Source of the DNA: CAYVQZ01 sp964453435
GTDB taxonomy: Bacteria > Abyssobacteria > SURF-5
DNA length: 64,000 nucleotides
Assembly: GCA_964453435.1 (NCBI GenBank)
Contig: CAYVQZ010000006.1
Span: forward strand, 39,494-103,493
Reading direction: 5' to 3'
Every line of letters starts with the position of its first letter. Positions within the stretch are counted from its first letter, which is position 1. The notes below the pieces were generated by a model. It was given only the letters and a program-made list of their open reading frames with translations, did not search any database and was not told the DNA's origin. Below, piece by piece: positions 49,938-58,036 of this stretch. The position numbers were made by a program, and so were the translations under genes.

Positions 49938-50822
49938 TCACGAAACCAGTTCCTCGATAATTTCCCTCACAGTCCGAATTCTCTTCAGCAACCCGACGCC
50001 CTGACCCGCCGGAACCGCAGTGCGACCGATATCCCCCTCAATCGCCGCATTGTACCAGTCGGCGCGATAGGACGGGGGAATCTCCGCGGTTCCCTCAAGG
50101 TTTTCTCTCACATAAGGCGTGCGTACGGACCGGGAACATACCCGCCCTCGTCGCAGGAGCGCGGTATCGGTCTCAGCGGCTTCAATCAGAATTTGTTTCA
50201 CGCTCTCATGGATAACACATTCCTTTGAGACCATAAATGCGGTCCCCACCTGAACGCCCACCGCCCCCAGCGCAAACGCCGCACGGTAGCCGCGCGAATC
50301 AACGATTCCTCCGGCTGCAAGGACCGGAACCTTCACAGCATCGACGACCGCAGGAACCAAGACGATAGTGGAAACGCCATTCAACCCTTGCATTCCACCC
50401 GATTCGGCTCCCTCCGCCACAATTGCATCGACTCCGGATTCTTCCGCCACACGCGCATAGGAAACCGAGGGAACAACATGAACGACCTTTATTCCCTTCG
50501 CATGAAGCATTGGCGCCAGATTCGCCGGTGAACCCGCCGACGTCGTCACTCCCTTTATTCCGAAATCGGCAACAACATCCACATAATCGACCGATCTCGG
50601 ATTCATGGCCATCAAGTTGACCCCAAAAGGTTTGTCGGTCAGATTGCGAACCGCCTCCATCTGTGCCATCAAGTCCTTCACGCCCGAGGCGGAACCGCTC
50701 GCCAAAAGACCGTATCCTCCGGCCTCCGAGACTGCTGCAACCAGTTCCGGATTCGATATACCGGCCATCGCGCCCTGAATAATCGGATATTTGCATCCAA
50801 GCATATCGCTTATCGGATTCAT
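49938..50822 (-). CDS. nitronate monooxygenase / FabK-type FMN protein
   Basis: 294 residues, TIM-barrel flavin enzyme. PIIQGAMAGISNPELVAAVSEAGGYGLLASG, the FGVNLMAMNP strand, GVTTSAGSPANLAPML, VAEGAESGGMQG, VLAAGGIVDSRGYRAAFALGAVGVQVGTAFM are the expected FMN and phosphate-binding parts. In the nitronate monooxygenase/enoyl-ACP reductase II family the ESGGH motif carries a catalytic His that here is Met, so nitronate oxidation may be lost and enoyl-type reduction or another role is possible. It stands between the P1 peptidase and the second thiolase on the same strand. GGGAG precedes the ATG. Confidence 0.82.
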   Translation of the reverse strand: MNPISDMLGCKYPIIQGAMAGISNPELVAAVSEAGGYGLLASGSASGVKDLMAQMEAVRNLTDKPFGVNLMAMNPRSVDYVDVVADFGIKGVTTSAGSPANLAPMLHAKGIKVVHVVPSVSYARVAEESGVDAIVAEGAESGGMQGLNGVSTIVLVPAVVDAVKVPVLAAGGIVDSRGYRAAFALGAVGVQVGTAFMVSKECVIHESVKQILIEAAETDTALLRRGRVCSRSVRTPYVRENLEGTAEIPPSYRADWYNAAIEGDIGRTAVPAGQGVGLLKRIRTVREIIEELVS

Positions 50823-50954
50823 GCCGCCACTCCCGTCAAATTCATTTTATTCTCGAATGACCCCATAGAAAAACGGATAGGCCCGGCCGAGAGGGGCCGG
50901 CTTCCTCACAGCCCCAAGCGAACCTTCACCTTCCACCTGCTCCGGCATGCGCCC

Positions 50955-52202
50955 TCAAAAAGCCTTCTCGAGGATGGTTATCACCATGGCGGCCTCCTCT
51001 ATGCCGATATTTCCGCCCCCATTTTCCGCAAGCGCCAGACGCGCGCCCTCGACCTGTCTTTTCTCGCACTCGCCGCGAAGCTGCCAAACCAGTTCACAAA
51101 GCTGCGCTGTCCCCGTTGCCCCAATGGGATGACCCCTCGATTCGAGTCCGCCGCTGGGGTTCACCGGCAATTTGCCGCCAAGTTTTGTCGCTCCCGATTC
51201 CGCAAACGGCCCGCCTTCTCCCTCGGGACAGAACTCCATGCATTCGGTCTGCATAAGTTCGCCGAAAGCGGTCGCATCGTGCACCTCCGCCACGTCTATA
51301 TCTTCCGGGCCGGCTCCCGCCATTTCGTAAGCTTTCCGGCTCAGCCGCGTCCCAAGGTCTTCCTCCTCAGGGTCACGGTCCCGTCCGGAGGCAAGAACAC
51401 ATGCCCGCACCTTCACGGGCTTGTCCACCCGCAATTTCTTCAGATAATCGCCGGAACAGAGAATCGTTGCCGCCGCGCCGTCACCTATGGGCGAGCACAT
51501 CGGGCGAGTCAGGGGATACGATACCTCCGGCGCGCTTAAGACCTCTTCGACCGTCATGTCCATCTGATACTGGGCAAATGGATTCAAGGAACTATGAAAG
51601 TGGTTCTTCGCCGAGATAATAGCCAACTGTTTCTGGGTTGTCCCGTACTTCTTCATATGGTTTCGCGCCGCCAGGGAGTAGATATCCATAAACGCGCTCC
51701 GGCTCTTGCCGGCGCCACCCTTTCCCGCGTCCTTTGCGCCCATCTCCTTTTTCTTTTCTTCTTCCGCCTTCATCATGGCCATGAACGCCTCGACGATTTC
51801 GACATCCGTCGATGCCCAAAAGGTTTTGAACATTTTTTCCTTATCTTCCATGAAGAGCTTTTCCATTCCCAATGCAAGAGCCACATCATACATCCCGCAT
51901 CCGATTCCCATCCACGCTCCGTAAAAGGCGGAAGAAGCCGACGCGCAAGCGTTTTCCACGTTCATCACGGGGATCGCGCCGACGCCCATGGCGCGAAGCA
52001 CTACCTGCCCCCGAATGCCTTCCTGTCCCGTCACAATACCTTGCGCGGCATTCCCCACCCATGCCGCCTGCAGGTCTTCTTTTCCGATTCCCGCATGCTT
52101 CAGCGCATTTGTGACGGCTTCCTCGGCCAGCGATTTCATATTGCGTTCCAAATACTTGCCGAATCTCGTCATTCCAGCACCAATTACATACACATCTCTC
52201 AT
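50955..52202 (-). CDS. thiolase family protein (SCP-x-like), paralogue of the first
   Basis: 415 residues, similar along its length to the thiolase at 1546-2769 (MRDVYVIGAGMTRFGKYLE, VENACASASSAF with the nucleophile Cys, VAEVHDATAFGELM, GHPIGATGTAQL, NGGGNIG at the end). A Lys/Glu-rich insertion (about 150-170, AEEEKKKEMGAKDAGKGGAG) is not in the first copy. The upstream AAAAGGAG is 11 bases from the ATG. It is divergent from the dxr operon. It should cleave or form a 3-oxoacyl-CoA. No OB-fold partner (DUF35), often linked to SCP-x-like thiolases, is adjacent. Confidence 0.85.
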   Translation of the reverse strand: MRDVYVIGAGMTRFGKYLERNMKSLAEEAVTNALKHAGIGKEDLQAAWVGNAAQGIVTGQEGIRGQVVLRAMGVGAIPVMNVENACASASSAFYGAWMGIGCGMYDVALALGMEKLFMEDKEKMFKTFWASTDVEIVEAFMAMMKAEEEKKKEMGAKDAGKGGAGKSRSAFMDIYSLAARNHMKKYGTTQKQLAIISAKNHFHSSLNPFAQYQMDMTVEEVLSAPEVSYPLTRPMCSPIGDGAAATILCSGDYLKKLRVDKPVKVRACVLASGRDRDPEEEDLGTRLSRKAYEMAGAGPEDIDVAEVHDATAFGELMQTECMEFCPEGEGGPFAESGATKLGGKLPVNPSGGLESRGHPIGATGTAQLCELVWQLRGECEKRQVEGARLALAENGGGNIGIEEAAMVITILEKAF

Positions 52203-52277
52203 GACGCCTTCGCTCCTTTTTTGAGTTGAGAAGAATAGCCCGACACACAGTGATTTACCTTGATTTTTAATCGTAAT

Positions 52278-52305
52278 TTGATGGCGGGTGAGACTATGCT
52301 ATTAT
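52278..52305 (+). promoter_or_regulatory. sigma-70-like promoter for the dxr operon
   Basis: TTGATG (52278-52283) and TATTAT (52300-52305), 16 bases apart, end about 80 bases before the dxr start. The 186-bp gap to the divergent thiolase shows no other obvious element. Confidence 0.45.
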
Positions 52306-52387
52306 ATTTTCGCGGAGAAATCAAGAATCGAAAAGCGTTGCGATAGAAGATATTGCAGATTCTCAGCCAAAATGGTATCATTGAACG

Positions 52388-53545
52388 ATGATAAAGGGAA
52401 TTACGGTACTCGGGGCCACCGGCTCCGTCGGCAAAAGCACGCTCGCCGTGGTTGACTCGCTCCGGGATCGCTTCCGGGTCATCGGGCTTACCGCTTGCTC
52501 GAATGAGCCATTGTTGCGAGAACTCATCGAGCGTTACCAACCTCGCTATGCCGCTCTGGTCGATGAGGAGCAGGCGTCGTATCTTCTTTCTCGATATACG
52601 GGTTCGACGGAGATTCTTGGCGGGGTTCACGGGGTTTTGACGATTGCCTCCGCGGCGGAGGCGGACATCGTGGTGTCGGGAATTGTTGGAGCTGCAGGTC
52701 TTCAGCCCGTGTTAGCCGCAATCGAGCGGGGGAAAACAATAGCGCTTGCAAACAAGGAGCCGCTCGTTATGGCGGGCCATATTATTACCTCGCTCGCCGA
52801 GAAGCACGGAGCAACCCTGTTACCCGTCGACAGCGAACACAGCGCCATTTTCCAATGCCTTTGCGGAAATAAAAATCAAAAAATTCATAAGATAATTTTG
52901 ACGGCGTCCGGAGGACCTTTTTACAATAGAAGCGTGGAAGAACTCGAAGAGGTGACCCCGAAAGAGGCTCTCGCACACCCGACGTGGAGCATGGGCTCCA
53001 AAATCAGTGTGGATTCTGCAACACTCATGAACAAGGGACTCGAAGTCATCGAGGCTCACTGGCTCTTCGGTGTTGATGTCGAAAATATTGAGGTCCTCAT
53101 TCATCCATGCAGCATTGTCCATTCCATGGTGGAATTTGTGGACGGTTCAATCATCGCCCAGTTAAGCCAAAATGACATGAAGCTTCCAATCCAGTATGCG
53201 CTTACATATCCTGAGCGCCTCGAATCAACGGTAAAACGTCTCGACATAACCAAGGTTTCGCCGCTTGAGTTTTTCATCCCGTCCCACGACAAGTTTCCCT
53301 GTCTGCGGCTGGCCTATAAAGCCGCAAAAACGGGGGGAACTATGCCCGCCGTTCTCAATGCCGCGAACGAAGTCGCCGTGAACGAATTTTTGAATTCCAG
53401 GCTGCGATTCCCTGACATTCACACGCTCATCAACAGCGTAATGAATGAGCACCTTGTCGTCCCCGACCCAAGTCTCAATGATATACTCGAGGCTGACCGG
53501 TGGGCGCGCGACAGGGCCGAAGCCAGTCAGAGGAGTTATCAGTGA
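52388..53545 (+). CDS. dxr: 1-deoxy-D-xylulose 5-phosphate reductoisomerase
   Basis: 385 residues. GATGSVGKSTLAVVDSLRD binds NADPH; DSEHSAIFQCL, TASGGPF, LAHPTWSMGSKISVDSATLMNKGLE and PIQYALTYPER are the conserved metal- and substrate-site blocks. It performs the committed second step of the MEP isoprenoid pathway, converting DXP to MEP. ANKEPLV replaces the common ANKE-(S/A)-LV. In many bacteria this gene follows cdsA and uppS; here it opens the operon and overlaps rseP by the shared GTGA. Confidence 0.97.
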   Translation: MIKGITVLGATGSVGKSTLAVVDSLRDRFRVIGLTACSNEPLLRELIERYQPRYAALVDEEQASYLLSRYTGSTEILGGVHGVLTIASAAEADIVVSGIVGAAGLQPVLAAIERGKTIALANKEPLVMAGHIITSLAEKHGATLLPVDSEHSAIFQCLCGNKNQKIHKIILTASGGPFYNRSVEELEEVTPKEALAHPTWSMGSKISVDSATLMNKGLEVIEAHWLFGVDVENIEVLIHPCSIVHSMVEFVDGSIIAQLSQNDMKLPIQYALTYPERLESTVKRLDITKVSPLEFFIPSHDKFPCLRLAYKAAKTGGTMPAVLNAANEVAVNEFLNSRLRFPDIHTLINSVMNEHLVVPDPSLNDILEADRWARDRAEASQRSYQ

Positions 53546-55203
53546 ACCATATTCTCAGCTTCATAGACTTTCTGCTCAGCGCAGGTCGTTTCATCATATT
53601 GCTCGGCGTGCTCGTGTTTGTGCATGAATTGGGCCACTTTCTCGCCGCGAAGTTGACCAATGTATACGTGGTGCGGCTTTCGCTCGGCTTTGGAAAGCGC
53701 CTGTTCGGCTTCAAACGAGGTGAAACCGATTATTGCATCTCGGCAATTCCTTTGGGAGGCTATGTCAGGATGGTTGGTCAAGAGGATATGCCGAGAACCC
53801 GCGAGGAGCTGGAGCAAGCCGAGCCAGAGTTGGCCAACGTGCCTCCCGAGCGACGATTCGATACTCAACCGGTGCGCACAAAACTCGCGATCAGTTTCGC
53901 CGGACCACTCATGAACCTATTGTTCGCCATCCCCGTCCTGTGGCTTGTTTTCATAGTCGGAATAAGGGTTCCAATTTACACCTTGCACACACGAATCGGA
54001 ACGGTAGCCGAAGATTCTCCGGCCGACCGCGCGGGAATAGAGCCTGGCGACCGCATCGTTTCGATTAATGGCGCCCCCATCGAGAAATGGGAACAAGTTC
54101 AACTTGCAATCTGGACCAACGAGGGTACGCCGCTCGACCTGACGGTCGAAAATCCTGCAGGAGAAATGAAGAGCGTCACGGTGGTTCCTGCAATCCAGGG
54201 TGAATCATCGAGGGCTACCATCGGCATAGAACCACTATATACGGTCGCCATTGGTGGAATTGTTCCCGGAATGCCTGCCGAGAAGAGCGGCCTGCAAGAG
54301 GGAGATATCATCCTGACCTATAACCGGAAGAAACCCACAAACGAGAATCTGAGCAAGTTGATCGAGACCGTCAACAAGAGTGCCGGCTCGGAGATGGTAT
54401 TGACGGTACTTCGGAACGGTCGCACCCTCGATGTAACCCTTGTTCCCGAAACCGTTCGGGTTGTCAAAGGGGTTGAGTTCCACAAGAACGAGGTCGTTTA
54501 CGTTGAAGAAAACGGCGGCGAACCCACGACACAACCAAAACTTCGACCAGGAGACATAGTCACGGCCATTAATGACCATCCTCTCGAAGAGAACGACGTC
54601 GAGCGAGTGCTCGCCGCTACTGTCGCCAAGCTTCACAATCTTGAAGGAGAGCGTGTTGAACTCGCGGTGCGGCGTCCAAGCAAATTGCTTCGCGAACCCG
54701 AGACTTTCACGGCCACAGCGCCGCTGGTGGAAAAAGGAATGATCGGCGTGCTTTTTTCCCCTACCCTTTCCCAGCAGTTCGGACCCGGCAAAGCGTTCAT
54801 CCGCTCCTTCGACGCATTCGGGAATTCCTTCACGCTCACGATGAAAACCATTTACTTTCTGATATCCGGAAAAGTCAGCACGAGGGAGATGGCGGGACCA
54901 ATCGGTATTGCTTTCATGACCGAGGAAACCTTGAAATTGGGACTCGGCTATTACCTCAATCTTGTTGCATTTATCACCATCAACCTTGCGATTTTGAACC
55001 TGCTGCCGATTCCCGTGCTGGATGGAGGTTTGATCCTCCTTACGCTCATCGAGTTTGCGCGCCGCAAGCCAATAGATGAAAAACATCTTATTCTGTTGCA
55101 ACGAGTAGGATTCGTTTTCATCCTTCTTTTGATTTTTGTCGCAACATACAACGATATACGCAGGGCGATCAACTATCTGTTCGGCGGCGATTTTTTGGAA
55201 TAG
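53542..55203 (+). CDS. rseP: RseP-type site-2 metalloprotease with three PDZ-like repeats
   Basis: 553 residues from GTG 53542, overlapping the dxr stop, with AGAGGAG upstream. The zinc motif HELGH (residues 28-32) is in the first membrane helix and the second ligand motif is LDGGLILLT in the C-terminal membrane region. It is longer than the usual 350-450 because three PDZ-like modules follow: about 155-225 (SPADRAGIEPGDRIVSING), about 245-325 (MPAEKSGLQEGDIILTYN) and about 335-420 (PKLRPGDIVTAINDH). It cleaves membrane-anchored anti-sigma or signal peptides inside the inner membrane. Placement between dxr and ispG is the common bacterial order. Confidence 0.93.
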   Translation: MNHILSFIDFLLSAGRFIILLGVLVFVHELGHFLAAKLTNVYVVRLSLGFGKRLFGFKRGETDYCISAIPLGGYVRMVGQEDMPRTREELEQAEPELANVPPERRFDTQPVRTKLAISFAGPLMNLLFAIPVLWLVFIVGIRVPIYTLHTRIGTVAEDSPADRAGIEPGDRIVSINGAPIEKWEQVQLAIWTNEGTPLDLTVENPAGEMKSVTVVPAIQGESSRATIGIEPLYTVAIGGIVPGMPAEKSGLQEGDIILTYNRKKPTNENLSKLIETVNKSAGSEMVLTVLRNGRTLDVTLVPETVRVVKGVEFHKNEVVYVEENGGEPTTQPKLRPGDIVTAINDHPLEENDVERVLAATVAKLHNLEGERVELAVRRPSKLLREPETFTATAPLVEKGMIGVLFSPTLSQQFGPGKAFIRSFDAFGNSFTLTMKTIYFLISGKVSTREMAGPIGIAFMTEETLKLGLGYYLNLVAFITINLAILNLLPIPVLDGGLILLTLIEFARRKPIDEKHLILLQRVGFVFILLLIFVATYNDIRRAINYLFGGDFLE

Positions 55204-55235
55204 TCGTTTCAATTTCCCTCCCCACACCGAAAACT

Positions 55236-56321
55236 ATGAGAAGGCGAAGGACAAAAACAGTTTATTTGGGAAACGTTCCGGTCGGGAGCGGTCATCCGAT
55301 ATCAATTCAGTCGATGACCAAGACTGATACGAGGGATGTCGCAGCCACAGTCAACCAGATAGAACGACTCCAGCGGGCGGGGTGCGAGGTCGTTCGGGTA
55401 GCGGTTCCCGATCTCGAGGCCGCCGACGCGCTCCGGGCCATCAAAAGCCGTGTTGCGATTCCGCTCGTAGCCGATATTCATTTCAACTACCGTCTGGCTC
55501 TTAAGGCGGTTCAGCATGGCGCCGACGGCTTGCGTATCAATCCCGGCAATATCGGTTCGAGGGAAAAAGTGGAAAAGGTTGTCAGAGCCGCAGCGGATGC
55601 CAGCATTCCGATCCGGATCGGAGTCAATTCGGGATCAATCGAAAAGGAATTCCAGCCGCTCATCAAGGGCAACGAAAAACAGCTTGTTGAGACAACGGCG
55701 CGCGCCATGGTTCGGAGCGCGCTGAAACACATCGGGATTCTGGAAAAATTGAGATTCAATAATATCAAAGTCTCTCTCAAGGCAACCGATGTCCGGACCA
55801 CCCTGCTTGCTCATAAAATGCTTGCCCGCGAGTGCGATTATCCGTTCCACATCGGCATCACCGAGGCGGGGACATTGGTGTCGGGCGCCGTAAAATCCGC
55901 CGTCGGCATTTCCCTCCTGCTCACGAAAGGCTTCGGCGACACGGTTCGGGTGTCACTCAGCGCTCCGCCGGAACAAGAAGTCATGGTCGCCCGCACAATT
56001 CTTCGCTCGCTCGGCCTGCGCGAAGGCGGCGTCGAGGTCATTAGTTGTCCGACGTGCGGACGCTGCACAATCGACGTCGAGAACCTCGCCGCGGAAGTGG
56101 AGCAACGGCTTGCCGGCATTGAGGAAGCGATTACCATCGCTGTCATGGGGTGTGCCGTCAACGGACCCGGCGAGGCAGCGCGTGCGGACTATGGTATCGC
56201 CGGCGGACGCGGCAAGGGCGTTATCTTTCGTCACGGACAGGTCGTGTGCAAAAATGTTGATGAATCGAATATAATAGACGAACTCATTTCGCGAATAACG
56301 GAACTGAAGGGACACGATTAA
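55236..56321 (+). CDS. ispG: 4-hydroxy-3-methylbut-2-en-1-yl diphosphate synthase
   Basis: 361 residues. Start is ATG 55236 (MRRRRTKTVYLGNVPVG). TIM-barrel domain with SIQSMTKTDTRDV and HFNYRLALKAVQHGADGLRINPGNIG; the C-terminal [4Fe-4S] domain has CPTCGRC and MGCAVNGPGEA, supplying three cysteines and Glu. It converts MEcPP to HMBPP in the MEP pathway. It is followed immediately (TAATG) by proS, giving tight coupling. Confidence 0.97.
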   Translation: MRRRRTKTVYLGNVPVGSGHPISIQSMTKTDTRDVAATVNQIERLQRAGCEVVRVAVPDLEAADALRAIKSRVAIPLVADIHFNYRLALKAVQHGADGLRINPGNIGSREKVEKVVRAAADASIPIRIGVNSGSIEKEFQPLIKGNEKQLVETTARAMVRSALKHIGILEKLRFNNIKVSLKATDVRTTLLAHKMLARECDYPFHIGITEAGTLVSGAVKSAVGISLLLTKGFGDTVRVSLSAPPEQEVMVARTILRSLGLREGGVEVISCPTCGRCTIDVENLAAEVEQRLAGIEEAITIAVMGCAVNGPGEAARADYGIAGGRGKGVIFRHGQVVCKNVDESNIIDELISRITELKGHD

Positions 56322-58036
56322 TGCGCTGGAGCAACGCATATATTCCCACGGCAAAAGAGGACCCTTCCGAAGCCGAGATCGTAAGTCACAAACTCATGAT
56401 ACGGGCCGGAATGATAAAAAAGGTCGGCGCGGGCATCTACACGCTTTTGCCGCTTGGCCTTCGAGTCACCCGCAAGGTGGAGCGCATCGTTCGAGAGGAA
56501 ATGGACCGCATCGGCGCGCTCGAACTGTTGATGCCAGTCTTGAGCCCCGCCGAATTGTGGAAGGAAACCGGGCGGTGGGATGTCTACGGCGAACTGCTCA
56601 TGCGCCTCAAGGACCGCCACAACCGCGACTTCGTGCTCGGACCAACCCATGAGGAGGTCATCACCGACCTTGTCAGGGGCCCTGTTCGCTCTTACAGGCA
56701 ACTCCCGCTGACGTTGTACCAGATTCAAACCAAGTTTCGGGATGAGTTCAGGCCGCGGTTCGGGCTGATGCGCGGCAGGGAATTCATAATGAAAGACGCA
56801 TATAGCTTCAACCGCGACGAACAGTGTCTTGATAAAAGCTATAAAGATATGTACGGCGCATACGAAGCGATTTTCAAACGGTGCGGCCTCAATTTCAGGC
56901 CCGTCTTGGCCGACCCCGGCGACATCGGCGGCGACGCCTCGCACGAGTTCATGGTGCTTGCGGGGACTGGCGAATCAGCCGTCATCAGCTGCTCCAACGA
57001 GGAATGCGGTTACGCCGCAACCGATGAAACCGCCGAGTCGACCATCGAGGATTCACTGGTCGGCGGCGATGCTCTTCCCCTCTCGGAAGTGCACACGCCC
57101 AACATGAAAACCGTTGAAGAGGTCTGTTCTTTCCTCAAGGCCCAACCAAAGCAGCTCGTCAAAACACTTCTCTATCGGGCCAACGATTCCGTTGTCGGCG
57201 CACTGATTCGCGGCGACCGGGAAATAAGCGAGGCCAAGCTGCGCCGCGCGCTCAGGGCAAACCTGCTTTCCATGGCGGAACCGGAAATCGTGCGCGACGT
57301 GACCGGCGCCGAAGTCGGCTTTGCCGGACCGGTCGGAATCCGCGATGTCGAACTTATCGCCGACCCGACGGTAATGGAGATGAAGAATTTCATTACGGGT
57401 GCAAATAAGACGGATTATCACATGACCAATGTGAACGCCGAGCGGGATTTCAAACCCTCCGTGATTGCCGACATCACCACCGCCTCCGCCGGCGACTCGT
57501 GCATTCGATGCGGCAGCAAATTGAACGTACACCGGGGCATCGAGGTGGGGCAGGTTTTTAAGCTCGGCGCCAAATACAGCTCTTCAATGAATGCGACCTT
57601 TACCGATGAGAACGGCAATGAGGCTCCGTTCCTGATGGGTTGTTACGGAATCGGGGTGACAAGGACGGTCGCAGCTGCAATCGAACAGAATTATGATGAA
57701 AACGGAATTATCTGGCCGCCGGCCATTGCTCCCTACCAGGCAATCATAACACCTGTCGCCGTGGGAGACCAGGAAATCATGGCGGTGGCCGAGAAACTTT
57801 ATTCGGCTCTCTGCAAGAGGCACATCGAGACCCTGCTCGACGATCGCGACGAGCGACCCGGTGTCAAATTTAAGGATGCCGACCTCGTCGGTATCCCCCT
57901 TCGCATCACCATCGGCTCGCGCGGACTCAAGGAGGGAAAAGTCGAAATCCAAATTCGGCGCACCGGAGAAAGAAAAGACGCACCGACCGATTCGGCTGTC
58001 AATACAATAGTCCAACTGCTCGATGAGGTCCATTAA
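56321..58036 (+). CDS. proS: prolyl-tRNA synthetase
   Basis: 571 residues, bacterial ProS with an editing (INS) domain between motifs 2 and 3. Motif 2 is in QIQTKFRDEFRPRFGLMRGREFIMKDAYSF, preceded by GPTHEEVITDLV; the editing part has SFLKAQPKQLVKTLLY and ANDSVVGALIRGDREISE; motif 3 lies near MGCYGIGVTRTVAAA. The anticodon domain is C-terminal. The stop overlaps valS start by one base (TAATG). Fits the dxr-rseP-ispG-proS order of many bacteria. Confidence 0.97.
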   Translation: MRWSNAYIPTAKEDPSEAEIVSHKLMIRAGMIKKVGAGIYTLLPLGLRVTRKVERIVREEMDRIGALELLMPVLSPAELWKETGRWDVYGELLMRLKDRHNRDFVLGPTHEEVITDLVRGPVRSYRQLPLTLYQIQTKFRDEFRPRFGLMRGREFIMKDAYSFNRDEQCLDKSYKDMYGAYEAIFKRCGLNFRPVLADPGDIGGDASHEFMVLAGTGESAVISCSNEECGYAATDETAESTIEDSLVGGDALPLSEVHTPNMKTVEEVCSFLKAQPKQLVKTLLYRANDSVVGALIRGDREISEAKLRRALRANLLSMAEPEIVRDVTGAEVGFAGPVGIRDVELIADPTVMEMKNFITGANKTDYHMTNVNAERDFKPSVIADITTASAGDSCIRCGSKLNVHRGIEVGQVFKLGAKYSSSMNATFTDENGNEAPFLMGCYGIGVTRTVAAAIEQNYDENGIIWPPAIAPYQAIITPVAVGDQEIMAVAEKLYSALCKRHIETLLDDRDERPGVKFKDADLVGIPLRITIGSRGLKEGKVEIQIRRTGERKDAPTDSAVNTIVQLLDEVH

